This document shows positions 48,885 to 57,411 of a stretch of 64,000 nucleotides of DNA, piece by piece (the first letter of the stretch is position 1; every line of letters starts with the position of its first letter). The notes beneath the pieces are model-generated. The model had not been told where the DNA came from. It worked only from the letters and a program-made list of their open reading frames with translations, and did not search any database. The DNA comes from JAACFF01 sp963807975 (GTDB lineage: Bacteria > Chloroflexota > Anaerolineae > Promineifilales > Promineifilaceae): assembly GCA_963807975.1 (NCBI GenBank), contig CAWEDV010000001.1, positions 2,835,194-2,899,193 on the forward strand, in the 5' to 3' direction. Position numbers and translations under genes: made by a program.

Positions 48885-51005
48885 ATGAAAATAACGATAA
48901 GAATAATTTTGTTAGCTGTTACCTTGTTTTTATTGGCCGCCTGCCAGCAGACCGTCGAACCAGAAGCCACTGTTGACCTGGCCGGCACGAACTGGATTTT
49001 GAGTTCCTTAAATGGTGAGCTGCCTTTGGCGGAAACAGCCGTTACCCTTCAGTTTGGCACCGACGGCAGTGTCTTTGGGACCGATGGCTGTAATCGTTAC
49101 AACACCACTTTTACCCAGGAAGGCAGCAGCTTGACCATCGACCAGTCCGCCGGCATTTCATCCATGATGGCTTGTGAGGAACCGGTCATGAATCAGGCGA
49201 CTGCTTTTGCGGCAGCGCTTTCGGCAACCGACAATTTCACGGCATCCGGCAGCCAGTTGAGCTTGCGCAATGGAGATGAAGTCCTGGCAACCTTTGTGGA
49301 AGGTATAGTGGAGGCCACCGAACCAGAAGCCAGCGCTGATCTTGCGGGTACAAACTGGCTGCTAAGCAGCTTGAATGGCGAACTGCCTATTTCAGGCACG
49401 ACGATGTTCCTTCAATTTGGTACGGACGGGACAGTATCCGGTTCAGATGGCTGTAACCAGTTGAACACCACCTATACTCAAGACGGCAGTAACCTGACCT
49501 TCGGTCAGCCAGGCGCTTCTACCATGATGGCCTGTGAGGAACCGGTGATGGCACAGGCGACAGTTTTCACGACCGCCCTGGCAGACACGACCAATTTTGT
49601 CATGACAGAAAATGACCTGGTTTTGCAAAATGGGGATGAGGTCTTGGCGATGTTCGTGGTCAACTCAACGGATCTGACCGATACGGCGTGGGAAGTGGTC
49701 AATTATAATAACGGCCGTGAGGCTGTGGTGGGTCTCGTAGAAGGCACTGAAATTTCCGCTTATTTTGGCGTGGAAGGCGACCTAACCGGCAATGCCGGTT
49801 GTAATCAATACTTCACCAGTTTCACGGCCGGCAGCGGTTCCATAGAAATTGGCATGCCAGGTACATCCATGCGCTTCTGTGAGCAGCCAGCCGGCATCAT
49901 GGAGCAGGAGAGTGAATACTTAGCCGCATTGCAAACCGCCGCCACTTACAGCATCGAGGGGAATATGCTGCAAATGCGCACCGCAGAAGATGCCCTTGCG
50001 GTTGTCATGGTACGCAAAGTCTTGGTAGATTTACCAGAACCGGAACCGGCTGTGCCCACTGGTCGAGTCAATTCACCGCAAGGGCTGAACATCCGCTCTG
50101 GCCCTGGCGTTAACTTCCCGGTGATTGGCTTTGCTCGGGATGGTGATGAAGGCGAGATTGTCGGTCGCAGCGCCGATAACCGCTGGTGGGCAGCGGCCGT
50201 GCCGTCTGCACCAGATGGCATCGGCTGGGCGTCTGCCGACTTTGTGATTGCTACCAATGCCGAAAACGTACCGGTGATCGAAGTGGCTCCGCCCGTGGTG
50301 ATTGTACCCACAGCGGCACCTTCACCTACGCCGCCTCCCCCACCAACAGCCACACCGGTCCCGGAAATCTCTTTTAGGGCTGACCGTACTAACATAAACC
50401 AGGGCGAATGCACGACACTGCGCTGGTCGGTGCAGAACATCCAGGCTGTGTGGGTCTATCCGCAAGGCGAACGGTTTGAAAGCTTCCCACGTACCGGTCA
50501 GGGCAGTGAGCAAGTTTGCCCCACGACAACGACTACGTATGAAATGCGCGTCTTACACCGCGATGGCACTGTGGTTTTCCGTCAGGTCACGATCAATGTG
50601 ACCCAGCCCATCGCATCCCCCCAGCCGCCGATTGAAACGCCAGCCGATGATGCGCTGGTGGGTACTCGTTGGGAAGTGGTGAATTACAATAACGGCCGTG
50701 ACGCTCTCGTTTCGCCGCTGCTCGACACACGCCTGACGATGGAATTTGGTTCCGGCGGTAGTTTGAGCGGCAGTAGTGGCTGCAACACGTACACCACGTC
50801 TTACCAGATTAATGGCAGCAGTATCACCATCGGTCTGCCAGGGGGTTCGCAGCGATTATGCTCAGAGCCGGAAGGCATCATGGAGCAAGAGGCTGAATTC
50901 TTGGCGGCCATACAGTCGGCATCCACTTTTACTATTAACGGCAGTAGATTAGAAATGCGCACGGCTAGCGGGCAGAATGCAATCATCGCCAGCCAGTTGC
51001 CCTAA
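48885..51005 (+). CDS. Lipoprotein with four META domains and an SH3b domain
   Basis: A 706-residue lipoprotein with lipobox LLAAC (about residues 15-19). Two near-identical META (HslJ-like) domains come first (TNWILSSLNGELP and TNWLLSSLNGELP), then a third META starting WEVVNYNNGREAVV. An SH3b domain follows (GLNIRSGPGVNFPVIGFARD), then a Pro/Thr-rich linker, a small beta domain (RADRTNINQGECTTLRWS) and a fourth META starting WEVVNYNNGRDALV. META domains occur in heat-shock and antibiotic-resistance-associated proteins; a cell-surface binding role is likely. ATG 48885 is preceded by GGGAG; the frame upstream to 48807 is discarded. A strong terminator follows. Confidence 0.87.
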   Translation: MKITIRIILLAVTLFLLAACQQTVEPEATVDLAGTNWILSSLNGELPLAETAVTLQFGTDGSVFGTDGCNRYNTTFTQEGSSLTIDQSAGISSMMACEEPVMNQATAFAAALSATDNFTASGSQLSLRNGDEVLATFVEGIVEATEPEASADLAGTNWLLSSLNGELPISGTTMFLQFGTDGTVSGSDGCNQLNTTYTQDGSNLTFGQPGASTMMACEEPVMAQATVFTTALADTTNFVMTENDLVLQNGDEVLAMFVVNSTDLTDTAWEVVNYNNGREAVVGLVEGTEISAYFGVEGDLTGNAGCNQYFTSFTAGSGSIEIGMPGTSMRFCEQPAGIMEQESEYLAALQTAATYSIEGNMLQMRTAEDALAVVMVRKVLVDLPEPEPAVPTGRVNSPQGLNIRSGPGVNFPVIGFARDGDEGEIVGRSADNRWWAAAVPSAPDGIGWASADFVIATNAENVPVIEVAPPVVIVPTAAPSPTPPPPPTATPVPEISFRADRTNINQGECTTLRWSVQNIQAVWVYPQGERFESFPRTGQGSEQVCPTTTTTYEMRVLHRDGTVVFRQVTINVTQPIASPQPPIETPADDALVGTRWEVVNYNNGRDALVSPLLDTRLTMEFGSGGSLSGSSGCNTYTTSYQINGSSITIGLPGGSQRLCSEPEGIMEQEAEFLAAIQSASTFTINGSRLEMRTASGQNAIIASQLP

Positions 51006-51012
51006 TCTTTGA

Positions 51013-51056
51013 CAGTAAAACCGGAGAGGTGGCAAAATCCCTCTCCGGTTTTACTG
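51013..51056 (+). terminator. Long perfect terminator-like hairpin
   Basis: CAGTAAAACCGGAGAGG (51013-51029) pairs perfectly, 17 bp, with CCTCTCCGGTTTTACTG (51040-51056) around a 10-nt loop. The TTTT lies within the right arm. It closes the META lipoprotein transcript. Confidence 0.75.
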
Positions 51057-51060
51057 CTGC

Positions 51061-51089
51061 TTGCTAAAAAGAAAATGGCGCATTAAAGT
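51061..51089 (+). promoter_or_regulatory. Promoter of the flavocytochrome/pentaheme operon
   Basis: TTGCTA (51061-51066), a 17-bp spacer, then TAAAGT (51084-51089), about 130 nt before ATG 51220, leaving a long untranslated leader. Confidence 0.45.
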
Positions 51090-51219
51090 TGGTTTATGAA
51101 GCGACAGGCTGATGTGAGTGGAACAAAAAGCCCTGTTTGGCAAACTAAAAGCAGGAAGCCACTGAAAGCATATCCTTTCAATCACAAAATAGATCGTTTA
51201 AGGATGGAGGTGCGATCCC

Positions 51220-52563
51220 ATGGTACTTATTGCACGCGGTATTATCTGGTATGGGCTTTATTTTTTCCTCATCATATTGCCCCTGGCAACGGCCGCCTTA
51301 GTAGATCCCAATCGGATCAGCCAGCCGCTTCTTGTGGAAATCGCTGTTGGCGCGGGTTTTGTGGGCTTTACTCTCATGGCTTTGGAGTTTGCCTTAATTT
51401 CCCGTATTAATGCGGCAGCCGAACCGTTTGGTGAAGATTCTCTACAACTATTCCACAATTCGATGGGGATTGTTGCCCTTTTATTTGTGCTGGCGCATCC
51501 CATTTTGTTGATCGTGGCAGGTTTCCCGGCAAACTGTTGGCTCAATCCTTTTGCAAGCTGTGCGAATATTTCAACACAAACGGCCGTTTTCTCCATCATC
51601 ATCCTTTTGTTATTAATCGGCTCTTCCATTTGGCGCAAACAACTGCGCATCAAATACGAACACTGGCAGTTTTTCCACGGCATATTTTCCCTAATCGTCA
51701 TCTTTGCCGCTCTGGTTCATATCTTCATGATTGGCCGTTATACCAGCACCCCGTCCCTGCAAGGACTATGGATACTCTATTCAGTATTAGTTTTAGGCTT
51801 AATCAGTTGGTATAAATTTTGGCTGCCATTTAAAGCCCTAAAACGCCCCTGGGAAATCATAGAAAACCGGGTAGAACGTGGAGATACCCGCACCTTGACT
51901 CTCAAGCCCCTTAACCATGATGGCTTTTCCTTTCAATCCGGTCAATTCGCCTGGATCAAATCAGGGGAAACCCCATTTGGTTCCGGCCAGCACCCCATTT
52001 CTCTCTCATCCTCAGGGGATGTAGAACCGGGCGGCAATATCCAGTTCACCATTAAAAATCTGGGTGACTGGTCAGGGGCAGAAGTACCAGCCTTGAAACC
52101 GGGCGACAAAGTATGGGTGGACGGGCCTTACGGTGTATTCTCAGTCGATAGAAAACCGGCTATGGGCTACGTATTCATTGCCGGTGGCGTCGGTATCACT
52201 CCGCTGTATGCCATGATGCGCACCATGGTCGAACGGGAAGATGTGCGGCCTGTCTACCTTTTCTATGGCGCGGCGAACAGCGAGAATATGATGCTTAAAG
52301 AAGAAATAGAAGACCTGATCGCGTCAGCAGAGAACCTGAATATGGTATTTGTACCCGTACTCTCTAATCCTGAAGAAGGGTGGGAAGGAGAAACAGGTTA
52401 CATCAACGCAGAAATCATGAGCAAATACGTCCCCAGGCAATACAAGTGGTACAAGTACCTGATTTGTGGCCCCAAACCGTTGATGGACGCCATGGAAGAA
52501 TCATTGCCCGCCCTAGGCATACCACCAGAAAATGTTTTATCTGAAAGATTCGACATGATTTAG
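51220..52563 (+). CDS. Ferric-reductase-like flavocytochrome, FAD/NAD-binding
   Basis: A 447-residue protein joining a ferric-reductase-like transmembrane domain (residues about 1-205, six hydrophobic segments) to a ferredoxin-reductase-like FAD/NAD(P) domain. Candidate haem-ligand histidines lie in LLFVLAHPILLIV, YEHWQFFHGIF and ALVHIFMIGRY. The flavin motif is SGQHPISLSSSGD and the nucleotide motif FIAGGVGITPLYAMM, with the end in YLICGPKPLMDAMEES. Such proteins pass electrons from cytoplasmic NAD(P)H across the membrane. The pentaheme lipoprotein downstream is a plausible acceptor. GGAGG precedes ATG 51220. Confidence 0.88.
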   Translation: MVLIARGIIWYGLYFFLIILPLATAALVDPNRISQPLLVEIAVGAGFVGFTLMALEFALISRINAAAEPFGEDSLQLFHNSMGIVALLFVLAHPILLIVAGFPANCWLNPFASCANISTQTAVFSIIILLLLIGSSIWRKQLRIKYEHWQFFHGIFSLIVIFAALVHIFMIGRYTSTPSLQGLWILYSVLVLGLISWYKFWLPFKALKRPWEIIENRVERGDTRTLTLKPLNHDGFSFQSGQFAWIKSGETPFGSGQHPISLSSSGDVEPGGNIQFTIKNLGDWSGAEVPALKPGDKVWVDGPYGVFSVDRKPAMGYVFIAGGVGITPLYAMMRTMVEREDVRPVYLFYGAANSENMMLKEEIEDLIASAENLNMVFVPVLSNPEEGWEGETGYINAEIMSKYVPRQYKWYKYLICGPKPLMDAMEESLPALGIPPENVLSERFDMI

Positions 52564-52595
52564 TTTTTTCGCGGTCTACCCAGGAGGAAATGATT

Positions 52596-52685
52596 ATGCA
52601 CCACGTTATCGTAAAAAGATTTGTTCTTTTATTAGCACTTTTGTTGATTGCTGCCATTGTGGCTTTTGGTTTTATCGTATCCTGA
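52596..52685 (+). CDS. 29-residue single-pass membrane peptide
   Basis: ATG 52596 opens a 29-codon frame with a short polar start (MHHVIVKR) and one hydrophobic helix (FVLLLALLLIAAIVAFGFIV). GGAGG lies at 52583-52587 with 8 nt spacing. It fits between the reductase stop (52563) and the cytochrome start (52696). The size and topology resemble small subunits of membrane redox complexes; the two N-terminal histidines are notable. Its being a real gene is inferred from the ribosome binding site and position. Confidence 0.55.
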   Translation: MHHVIVKRFVLLLALLLIAAIVAFGFIVS

Positions 52686-52695
52686 GGGGACACAC

Positions 52696-53727
52696 ATGAG
52701 ACTCACAAAACAGAACTTCATCATCATTCTTTTATTCATGGGGTTGATGGTGACGGGCTGTAACAGCCCCAGTGAAGAAGAGATTGAAGCCGCCTGGGAA
52801 AGCTCTGCCCATGCTGATACGGAAGCGACCGCTTTCACGCGCTGGGATGATGATGATCCACCTCAAGTTCCGGTTAATTGTGCCAAGTGCCACAGCACAA
52901 CTGGCTATCATGATTTCCTGGGTCTCGACGGCGCTACGCCAGGACAGGTAGACAACCCCGCAGCAATTGGCACAACTGTTGAGTGTGAAGCCTGTCACAA
53001 CGAGATCAGCGACACCAGAACAACGGCCGTTATGCCCTCGCATATAGAGTTAACAGAGTTGGGGCAAAATTCAGACTGTATGGAATGTCATCAGGGACGC
53101 GCTTCAGGCATCCAGGTAGCGGAAGCCATTAACGGTTTGCCAGCCGACGAACTCGACACAGAACTCCGTTTGCCTGGCGTACACAACGGCGCCGCCGGCC
53201 CCACACTGTACGGGTCTCAAGCACAGGGTGGTTACCAATATGAAGGCAAGATTTATGCCGAACGGTATCCCCATATCGTAGAATTCAGCACGTGTAACGA
53301 GTGTCATAATGCCCATACCCTGCAAATCGACCCCGAGCAGTGCAGCACCTGCCACCTGGGGGTGCGCACGGCCGATGACTTTGTGAATATCCGCAGCAGC
53401 CGTCTTGATTATGACGCCGATGGTAATATCAGTGAAGGAATGGCCGGGGAAATCACGACGATGGAAGAAAGGCTGCTCATTTCTATCAACCGCTACATTG
53501 CAGAGACCGACGGTGTGGAACCGATTGTCATTAGCCGCCGCGTGACCAACGAAGAAGGAGACAACTACGCAACCTGGACACCTCGACTCATGCGAGCAGT
53601 CTACAACTATCAATACAGCACACTAGATCCAGGTGGATACAGCCACAATCCCCAATATATTTTGCAGCTTCTTTACGACAGCATCGACGATTTGGGTGGC
53701 AGCTTATCAGGTTTAATCCGGCCGTAA
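52696..53727 (+). CDS. Pentaheme c-type cytochrome lipoprotein
   Basis: A 343-residue lipoprotein (lipobox VTGC near residues 20-23) with five CXXCH haem motifs: CAKCH, CEACH, CMECH, CNECH and CSTCH. An acidic linker follows the anchor (PSEEEIEAAWESSAHADTE). It is expected outside the membrane, matured by the Ccm system also found in this window. Multihaem cytochromes of this type carry electrons to soluble or solid acceptors. ATG 52696 follows GAGGGG; an earlier in-frame start at 52648 would run through the membrane peptide gene. Confidence 0.88.
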   Translation: MRLTKQNFIIILLFMGLMVTGCNSPSEEEIEAAWESSAHADTEATAFTRWDDDDPPQVPVNCAKCHSTTGYHDFLGLDGATPGQVDNPAAIGTTVECEACHNEISDTRTTAVMPSHIELTELGQNSDCMECHQGRASGIQVAEAINGLPADELDTELRLPGVHNGAAGPTLYGSQAQGGYQYEGKIYAERYPHIVEFSTCNECHNAHTLQIDPEQCSTCHLGVRTADDFVNIRSSRLDYDADGNISEGMAGEITTMEERLLISINRYIAETDGVEPIVISRRVTNEEGDNYATWTPRLMRAVYNYQYSTLDPGGYSHNPQYILQLLYDSIDDLGGSLSGLIRP

Positions 53728-53746
53728 CAACTTTCAAGAAAGCACA

Positions 53747-54493
53747 ATGTCAACCAGAAGACCTTCTCAACGTGGAATACGAAGTACACCCCCTAAAGAA
53801 AGTTTGTTGGTTGAACTATTGGGCAATTTCCTTGACCCAATTGATGCGCTCTCCGCCACCTTCTTCAGTATTCTCTTTGCGCTGCTCTTTACGCTGTCAT
53901 ATGGCATCCTGCTCTTCAACGGTGTCATTGATGCCTCTTTCTCCAGCGGGTATGGTACCGAGTTGTTTTTTGCCATCTTGGGCGCCGTTACGATTTGGGG
54001 AGCCATCGACGGTGTGATGTATGTTTTGACCGCACTCTTTCAGCGGGGAGAACGGCATCGCTTGCTCCAATATGTGCAAGCGGTCGATAAAGAAGAAACA
54101 GCCGTTGATGCCATAGCCGATGAGCTGGATTTTATCCTGGAGCCGATAACCAATGACGATCAGCGCTACAATCTCTATCATGATATTCTCGCTCATTTGC
54201 GCCAGGCGAAGCCCCAGGAAGTAGGCTTGCAGCGTGAAGATGTGGTTGGCGCCTTGATGTCGATACTGGTATCCGTCATAGTCGTGCTGACATCTTTGAT
54301 GCCGCTGCTGCTGCTGCCTGAAAATACGGCGTTGGCTATCCAAATTTCCAATGTCATATCGGTTATCGTAATCTTCGGCACGGGTTATAGTTGGGGGAAA
54401 CATACCGACACCAATCCCTGGAAGACGGGGCTGATCTTGGCTTCTGTCTGTCTTAGCCTCGTGTTGCTGGCTATTCTTATCGGCGGATATTAA
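53747..54493 (+). CDS. CCC1/VIT1-like membrane protein
   Basis: A 248-residue membrane protein with five hydrophobic segments. The first pair (FFSILFALLFTLSYGILLF and LFFAILGAVTIWGAIDGVMY) precedes a charged cytoplasmic stretch (residues 95-160, with LQYVQAVDKEETAVDAI). Three more helices follow (MSILVSVIVVLTSLMPLLLL and others). The layout resembles VIT1/CCC1 iron or manganese transporters, with the metal-binding acidic loop between helices. The family call is tentative. It follows the cytochrome gene by 19 nt, probably in the same operon. Confidence 0.5.
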   Translation: MSTRRPSQRGIRSTPPKESLLVELLGNFLDPIDALSATFFSILFALLFTLSYGILLFNGVIDASFSSGYGTELFFAILGAVTIWGAIDGVMYVLTALFQRGERHRLLQYVQAVDKEETAVDAIADELDFILEPITNDDQRYNLYHDILAHLRQAKPQEVGLQREDVVGALMSILVSVIVVLTSLMPLLLLPENTALAIQISNVISVIVIFGTGYSWGKHTDTNPWKTGLILASVCLSLVLLAILIGGY

Positions 54494-54631
54494 GAAGCTG
54501 CCTAAGCATAAGCTCATTATAAATCAGAGGATGGGGATTAAAGCAGCACAATCTCACATGTCTACTCTCCCGAAAGGCGGAGTTATTCTTTTACAAGTTC
54601 TAACAATACTTGCGGTCTCTCAAATAGACGT

Positions 54632-55807
54632 ATGAAAAAATCCTACCTGCTACCTTTTTTAATACTCATCCTGGCTGCTTGTGCATCGACCGTACCAGGA
54701 GTGGTTGAACCAACTGTTCTCCCTGTTGCAGAACCCACCTTCTCTATCACAGTAGATATAACCACGACCTTTGAAACAGAGCTGACGGCTGGTGTTTTGC
54801 CAACGGCCGGAACGTACAATCTGGGCGAGACAACCATCGTGCAGTCCCGCTTTCCTGAAGACAGCCGCTTCCACGATATGCCGGTGCGCCTGAACGGGAT
54901 TATCGCCGCTCCCTCTGACGGTGATGGGCCTTATCCAGTCGTCCTCATTATTCATGGCACACATCACGGCTGTCCCGAAGAGCCGGGCGGCGTGGATCGC
55001 TGGCCGTGTGATCCAGAGTTAGAACAGCCCAATTACCTGGGGTTTGCCTATCTGGTTGAAGCGCTGGCGGCCGAAGGGTATGTGGCGATTGCACCTAACT
55101 TTAATGCCGAAAACACCTTCGGTTTCGGCGAAGGCACGCCCGGCGAACGGCTGTCCCAACTGCTTGAACTGCATATGGTCGCGTTGGCTGCGGCGGCGAC
55201 CGGTGGCCCGAACGATTTCGGAGTGGAACTGGATGGAGTAGCCGACATGAGTCGTCTGATTTTCTTCGGCCACTCTCGTGGTGGGGAGGCGGCCAGTTGG
55301 CTGACGAACAGCCAGGGACTGGCTATGCCGGATGCGGCGAAAACAGCTGGCTACGGCCCAGTAAAGGGGCTGCTGCTGCTGGCTCCAGCGCCAATCTTCA
55401 CCCTGCCAGCCGGTTCTCGCGTGCCTCAGGTCGTGATTCTTCCGGCTTGTGATGGTGATGTGATGAATCAGGAAGGGCAGCTTTTCTATGAAGAGGCACG
55501 ACTAGACCCCAACCAGGAGCAGTGGGCCTTATCGGTTTGGCTGGAGCAGACCAACCATAATGCCTTTAACGAGATTTTAGGCCCTGATATGATAGGATTC
55601 GGTAACCGGCCGGACTGCGCGGAACTGCTGGCACCGCAAGACCAGCGCCAATTCCTGACCGATATTGCCCTTTACTTTCCTGACCACAATTTTCAGCGAC
55701 GATCCTCAGGCGATAGAAGAGGCGATGGCCCGCCTGGGTATGGACTCAACAGCGCTGACACAGGATTCGTTGTTTGGGCAGCCGGCCCGCGTGATGACCC
55801 TGGCTGA
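54632..55807 (+). CDS. Alpha/beta hydrolase lipoprotein, 5' part of a frameshifted gene
   Basis: A 391-codon frame with a lipobox (LAACAS, about residues 14-19) and an alpha/beta hydrolase domain. The oxyanion strand is VVLIIHGTHHGCP and the nucleophile elbow FFGHSRGGEAAS (Ser near residue 213). His is probably in LEQTNHNAFNE. The protein sequence breaks down after ALYF near 55675, where the +1 frame continues with LTTIFSDDPQAIEEAM. The true gene probably spans 54632-56423. Activity on esters or polyesters is possible but not shown. Confidence 0.75.
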   Translation: MKKSYLLPFLILILAACASTVPGVVEPTVLPVAEPTFSITVDITTTFETELTAGVLPTAGTYNLGETTIVQSRFPEDSRFHDMPVRLNGIIAAPSDGDGPYPVVLIIHGTHHGCPEEPGGVDRWPCDPELEQPNYLGFAYLVEALAAEGYVAIAPNFNAENTFGFGEGTPGERLSQLLELHMVALAAAATGGPNDFGVELDGVADMSRLIFFGHSRGGEAASWLTNSQGLAMPDAAKTAGYGPVKGLLLLAPAPIFTLPAGSRVPQVVILPACDGDVMNQEGQLFYEEARLDPNQEQWALSVWLEQTNHNAFNEILGPDMIGFGNRPDCAELLAPQDQRQFLTDIALYFPDHNFQRRSSGDRRGDGPPGYGLNSADTGFVVWAAGPRDDPG

Positions 55808-56423
55808 GGCGACCAAACGCCGCCCACTGTTGGTTCCGGCCCGTGCCGAAGAGATGACAACCAACCTAGCCGGTGGCGCTGTTGAGGCTGATGGTTTGAC
55901 GACTTTTTTCTGCGAGGAAGGCTATTACACACCGACCATGAAACCGGGGAGCGAACCGTGTAAGCGTGTCAATCTGGTCATCCCTGGCAACCCGGCTATG
56001 GTGGTTGTCTCCTGGGAAGAGCCTGGGGCCGCGCTGCGGTTTCAACTACCGGAAGAGGTTGGTGATTTGAGCGATTTCACGACGATTAGCTTGAGAACGG
56101 CCGTTGATCCATTATCTCCTTTAAACACCCTAGACAGCTATCAAGCCTTTTCCGTGCAGTTGACAGATCGGACTGGCGCAGCCGCTACCGTAACCACACG
56201 GCCCACCGAACCGGCTCTACTCTTCCCTCTGGGCAACGTGGAAGAAGATGATATTTTCGAGGGTGGTTTTTTCACCGGGCGGATACCTATGACGACCGTC
56301 CGGCTGCTACTGGGCGACTTTACTGGCGTGGATTTAACGCAGATCAGTGAGGTGGCGCTGCTATTCGACCAGACCCCAAGCGGCTCCCTTTTTGTGGGGG
56401 ATATTGAATTGGTAAAACCCTAA
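55665..56423 (+). CDS. C-terminal part of the frameshifted hydrolase gene
   Basis: The +1 frame continues the hydrolase. It encodes a beta-rich domain of about 240 residues (for example VNLVIPGNPAMVVVSWEEPG and VDPLSPLNTLDSYQAFSVQL), resembling a carbohydrate-binding or jelly-roll module. The frame's first ATG at 55665 lies inside the upstream gene and has no ribosome binding site, so it is unlikely to be translated by itself. A single-base indel near 55675-55682 would join the two. Confidence 0.6.
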   Translation: MPFTFLTTIFSDDPQAIEEAMARLGMDSTALTQDSLFGQPARVMTLAEATKRRPLLVPARAEEMTTNLAGGAVEADGLTTFFCEEGYYTPTMKPGSEPCKRVNLVIPGNPAMVVVSWEEPGAALRFQLPEEVGDLSDFTTISLRTAVDPLSPLNTLDSYQAFSVQLTDRTGAAATVTTRPTEPALLFPLGNVEEDDIFEGGFFTGRIPMTTVRLLLGDFTGVDLTQISEVALLFDQTPSGSLFVGDIELVKP

Positions 56424-56515
56424 GTTAGCCTTTACATTTAAAGAAAAATGGTCTGCCGGGCAGGTATGGCCGCCATAATCCATCGAATTTCATAATTTAG
56501 GTTGGAGTGTGTAAA

Positions 56516-57370
56516 GTGGGAACTATTGCTTCAAAAATCAGTTTAAGGGATCAGGTATTCCGGTATAAATGGCCAATCTTAATCACAGTTATCTTAGTGA
56601 TCATCGAATCGACGATGGAAGTACTCTTCCCACTTTTTATTGGATTTGCTATCAATGAACTTTTGGATGACTCATTTAATGGGATTATCGCCTTAACCAT
56701 ATTGGGTGTCCTGCAATTGATCACCGGCACTGTTCGCAGATTTTATGACGCGCGCACTTATGCCGGGATATACCGTCAAATCACGCCGGAATTGGTGGAA
56801 AGAGAACAAAAAGAGGATCGCTCAACTTCCACAGTGATGGCTAGATCCCAACTGCTCTTAGAATTCGTTGAATTTCTTGAATTGTCGATCCCTGATGTCG
56901 TTGGCGTTTTTGTTTCATTATTGGGTTATTTAATAATTATTGCCGGCCTGGACACGAATGTCTTTTTGGGTTGTTTGGGATTGCTTTTATTGATCTTGCT
57001 TGTATACCTGGCCACACTAAAACGAAATGCGCAGTTAAATGTGAGCTATGACAATCAATTAGAAAAACAGGTTGAAGTTCTAGAAAGCAAAGATAGTCGT
57101 GCGATCAGAGATCATTTCGCGATTTTAATGAAATGGCAGGTCAGACTATCTGATTTGGATACAATAAACTTCACGATTGTTTGGTTTGGTATCGTTGCTT
57201 TGTTCGTATTTACTACGATTGCCGTTGTTGACCCAGGTATCATTGAATATGGGTTGGTATTCTCACTGGTCTTATATGTTTTTATTTACATTGAGGTTGT
57301 AACCAAGTTGCCTGATCATATCCAACAAGTTATTCGATTAAATGAGATATCCAAGAGAATCTCCCACTAA
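56516..57370 (+). CDS. ABC exporter-type six-helix membrane domain without ATPase
   Basis: A 284-residue protein matching the transmembrane half of type IV ABC exporters: ILITVILVIIESTMEVLFPL at helix 1, then LELSIPDVVGVFVSLLGYLI, TNVFLGCLGLLLLILLVYLA and IVWFGIVALFVFTTIAVVD. It has no Walker A or signature motif and ends with a charged helix. Standalone six-helix proteins are known, but their partner is often unclear. GTG 56516 sits 8 nt after GGAG; GTG 56507 is the alternative. It precedes the solute-binding protein gene by 41 nt. Confidence 0.72.
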   Translation: MGTIASKISLRDQVFRYKWPILITVILVIIESTMEVLFPLFIGFAINELLDDSFNGIIALTILGVLQLITGTVRRFYDARTYAGIYRQITPELVEREQKEDRSTSTVMARSQLLLEFVEFLELSIPDVVGVFVSLLGYLIIIAGLDTNVFLGCLGLLLLILLVYLATLKRNAQLNVSYDNQLEKQVEVLESKDSRAIRDHFAILMKWQVRLSDLDTINFTIVWFGIVALFVFTTIAVVDPGIIEYGLVFSLVLYVFIYIEVVTKLPDHIQQVIRLNEISKRISH

Positions 57371-57411
57371 TCATTGAAGTATCCCAAACGAGCAGGCTAG
57401 GAGAAACGTTG

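Noticed and set aside
51096..51410. A 104-codon plus-strand frame overlapping the start of the flavocytochrome gene.
   Set aside because: No ribosome binding site, no recognisable protein pattern, and most of it is covered by the well-supported gene starting at 51220.
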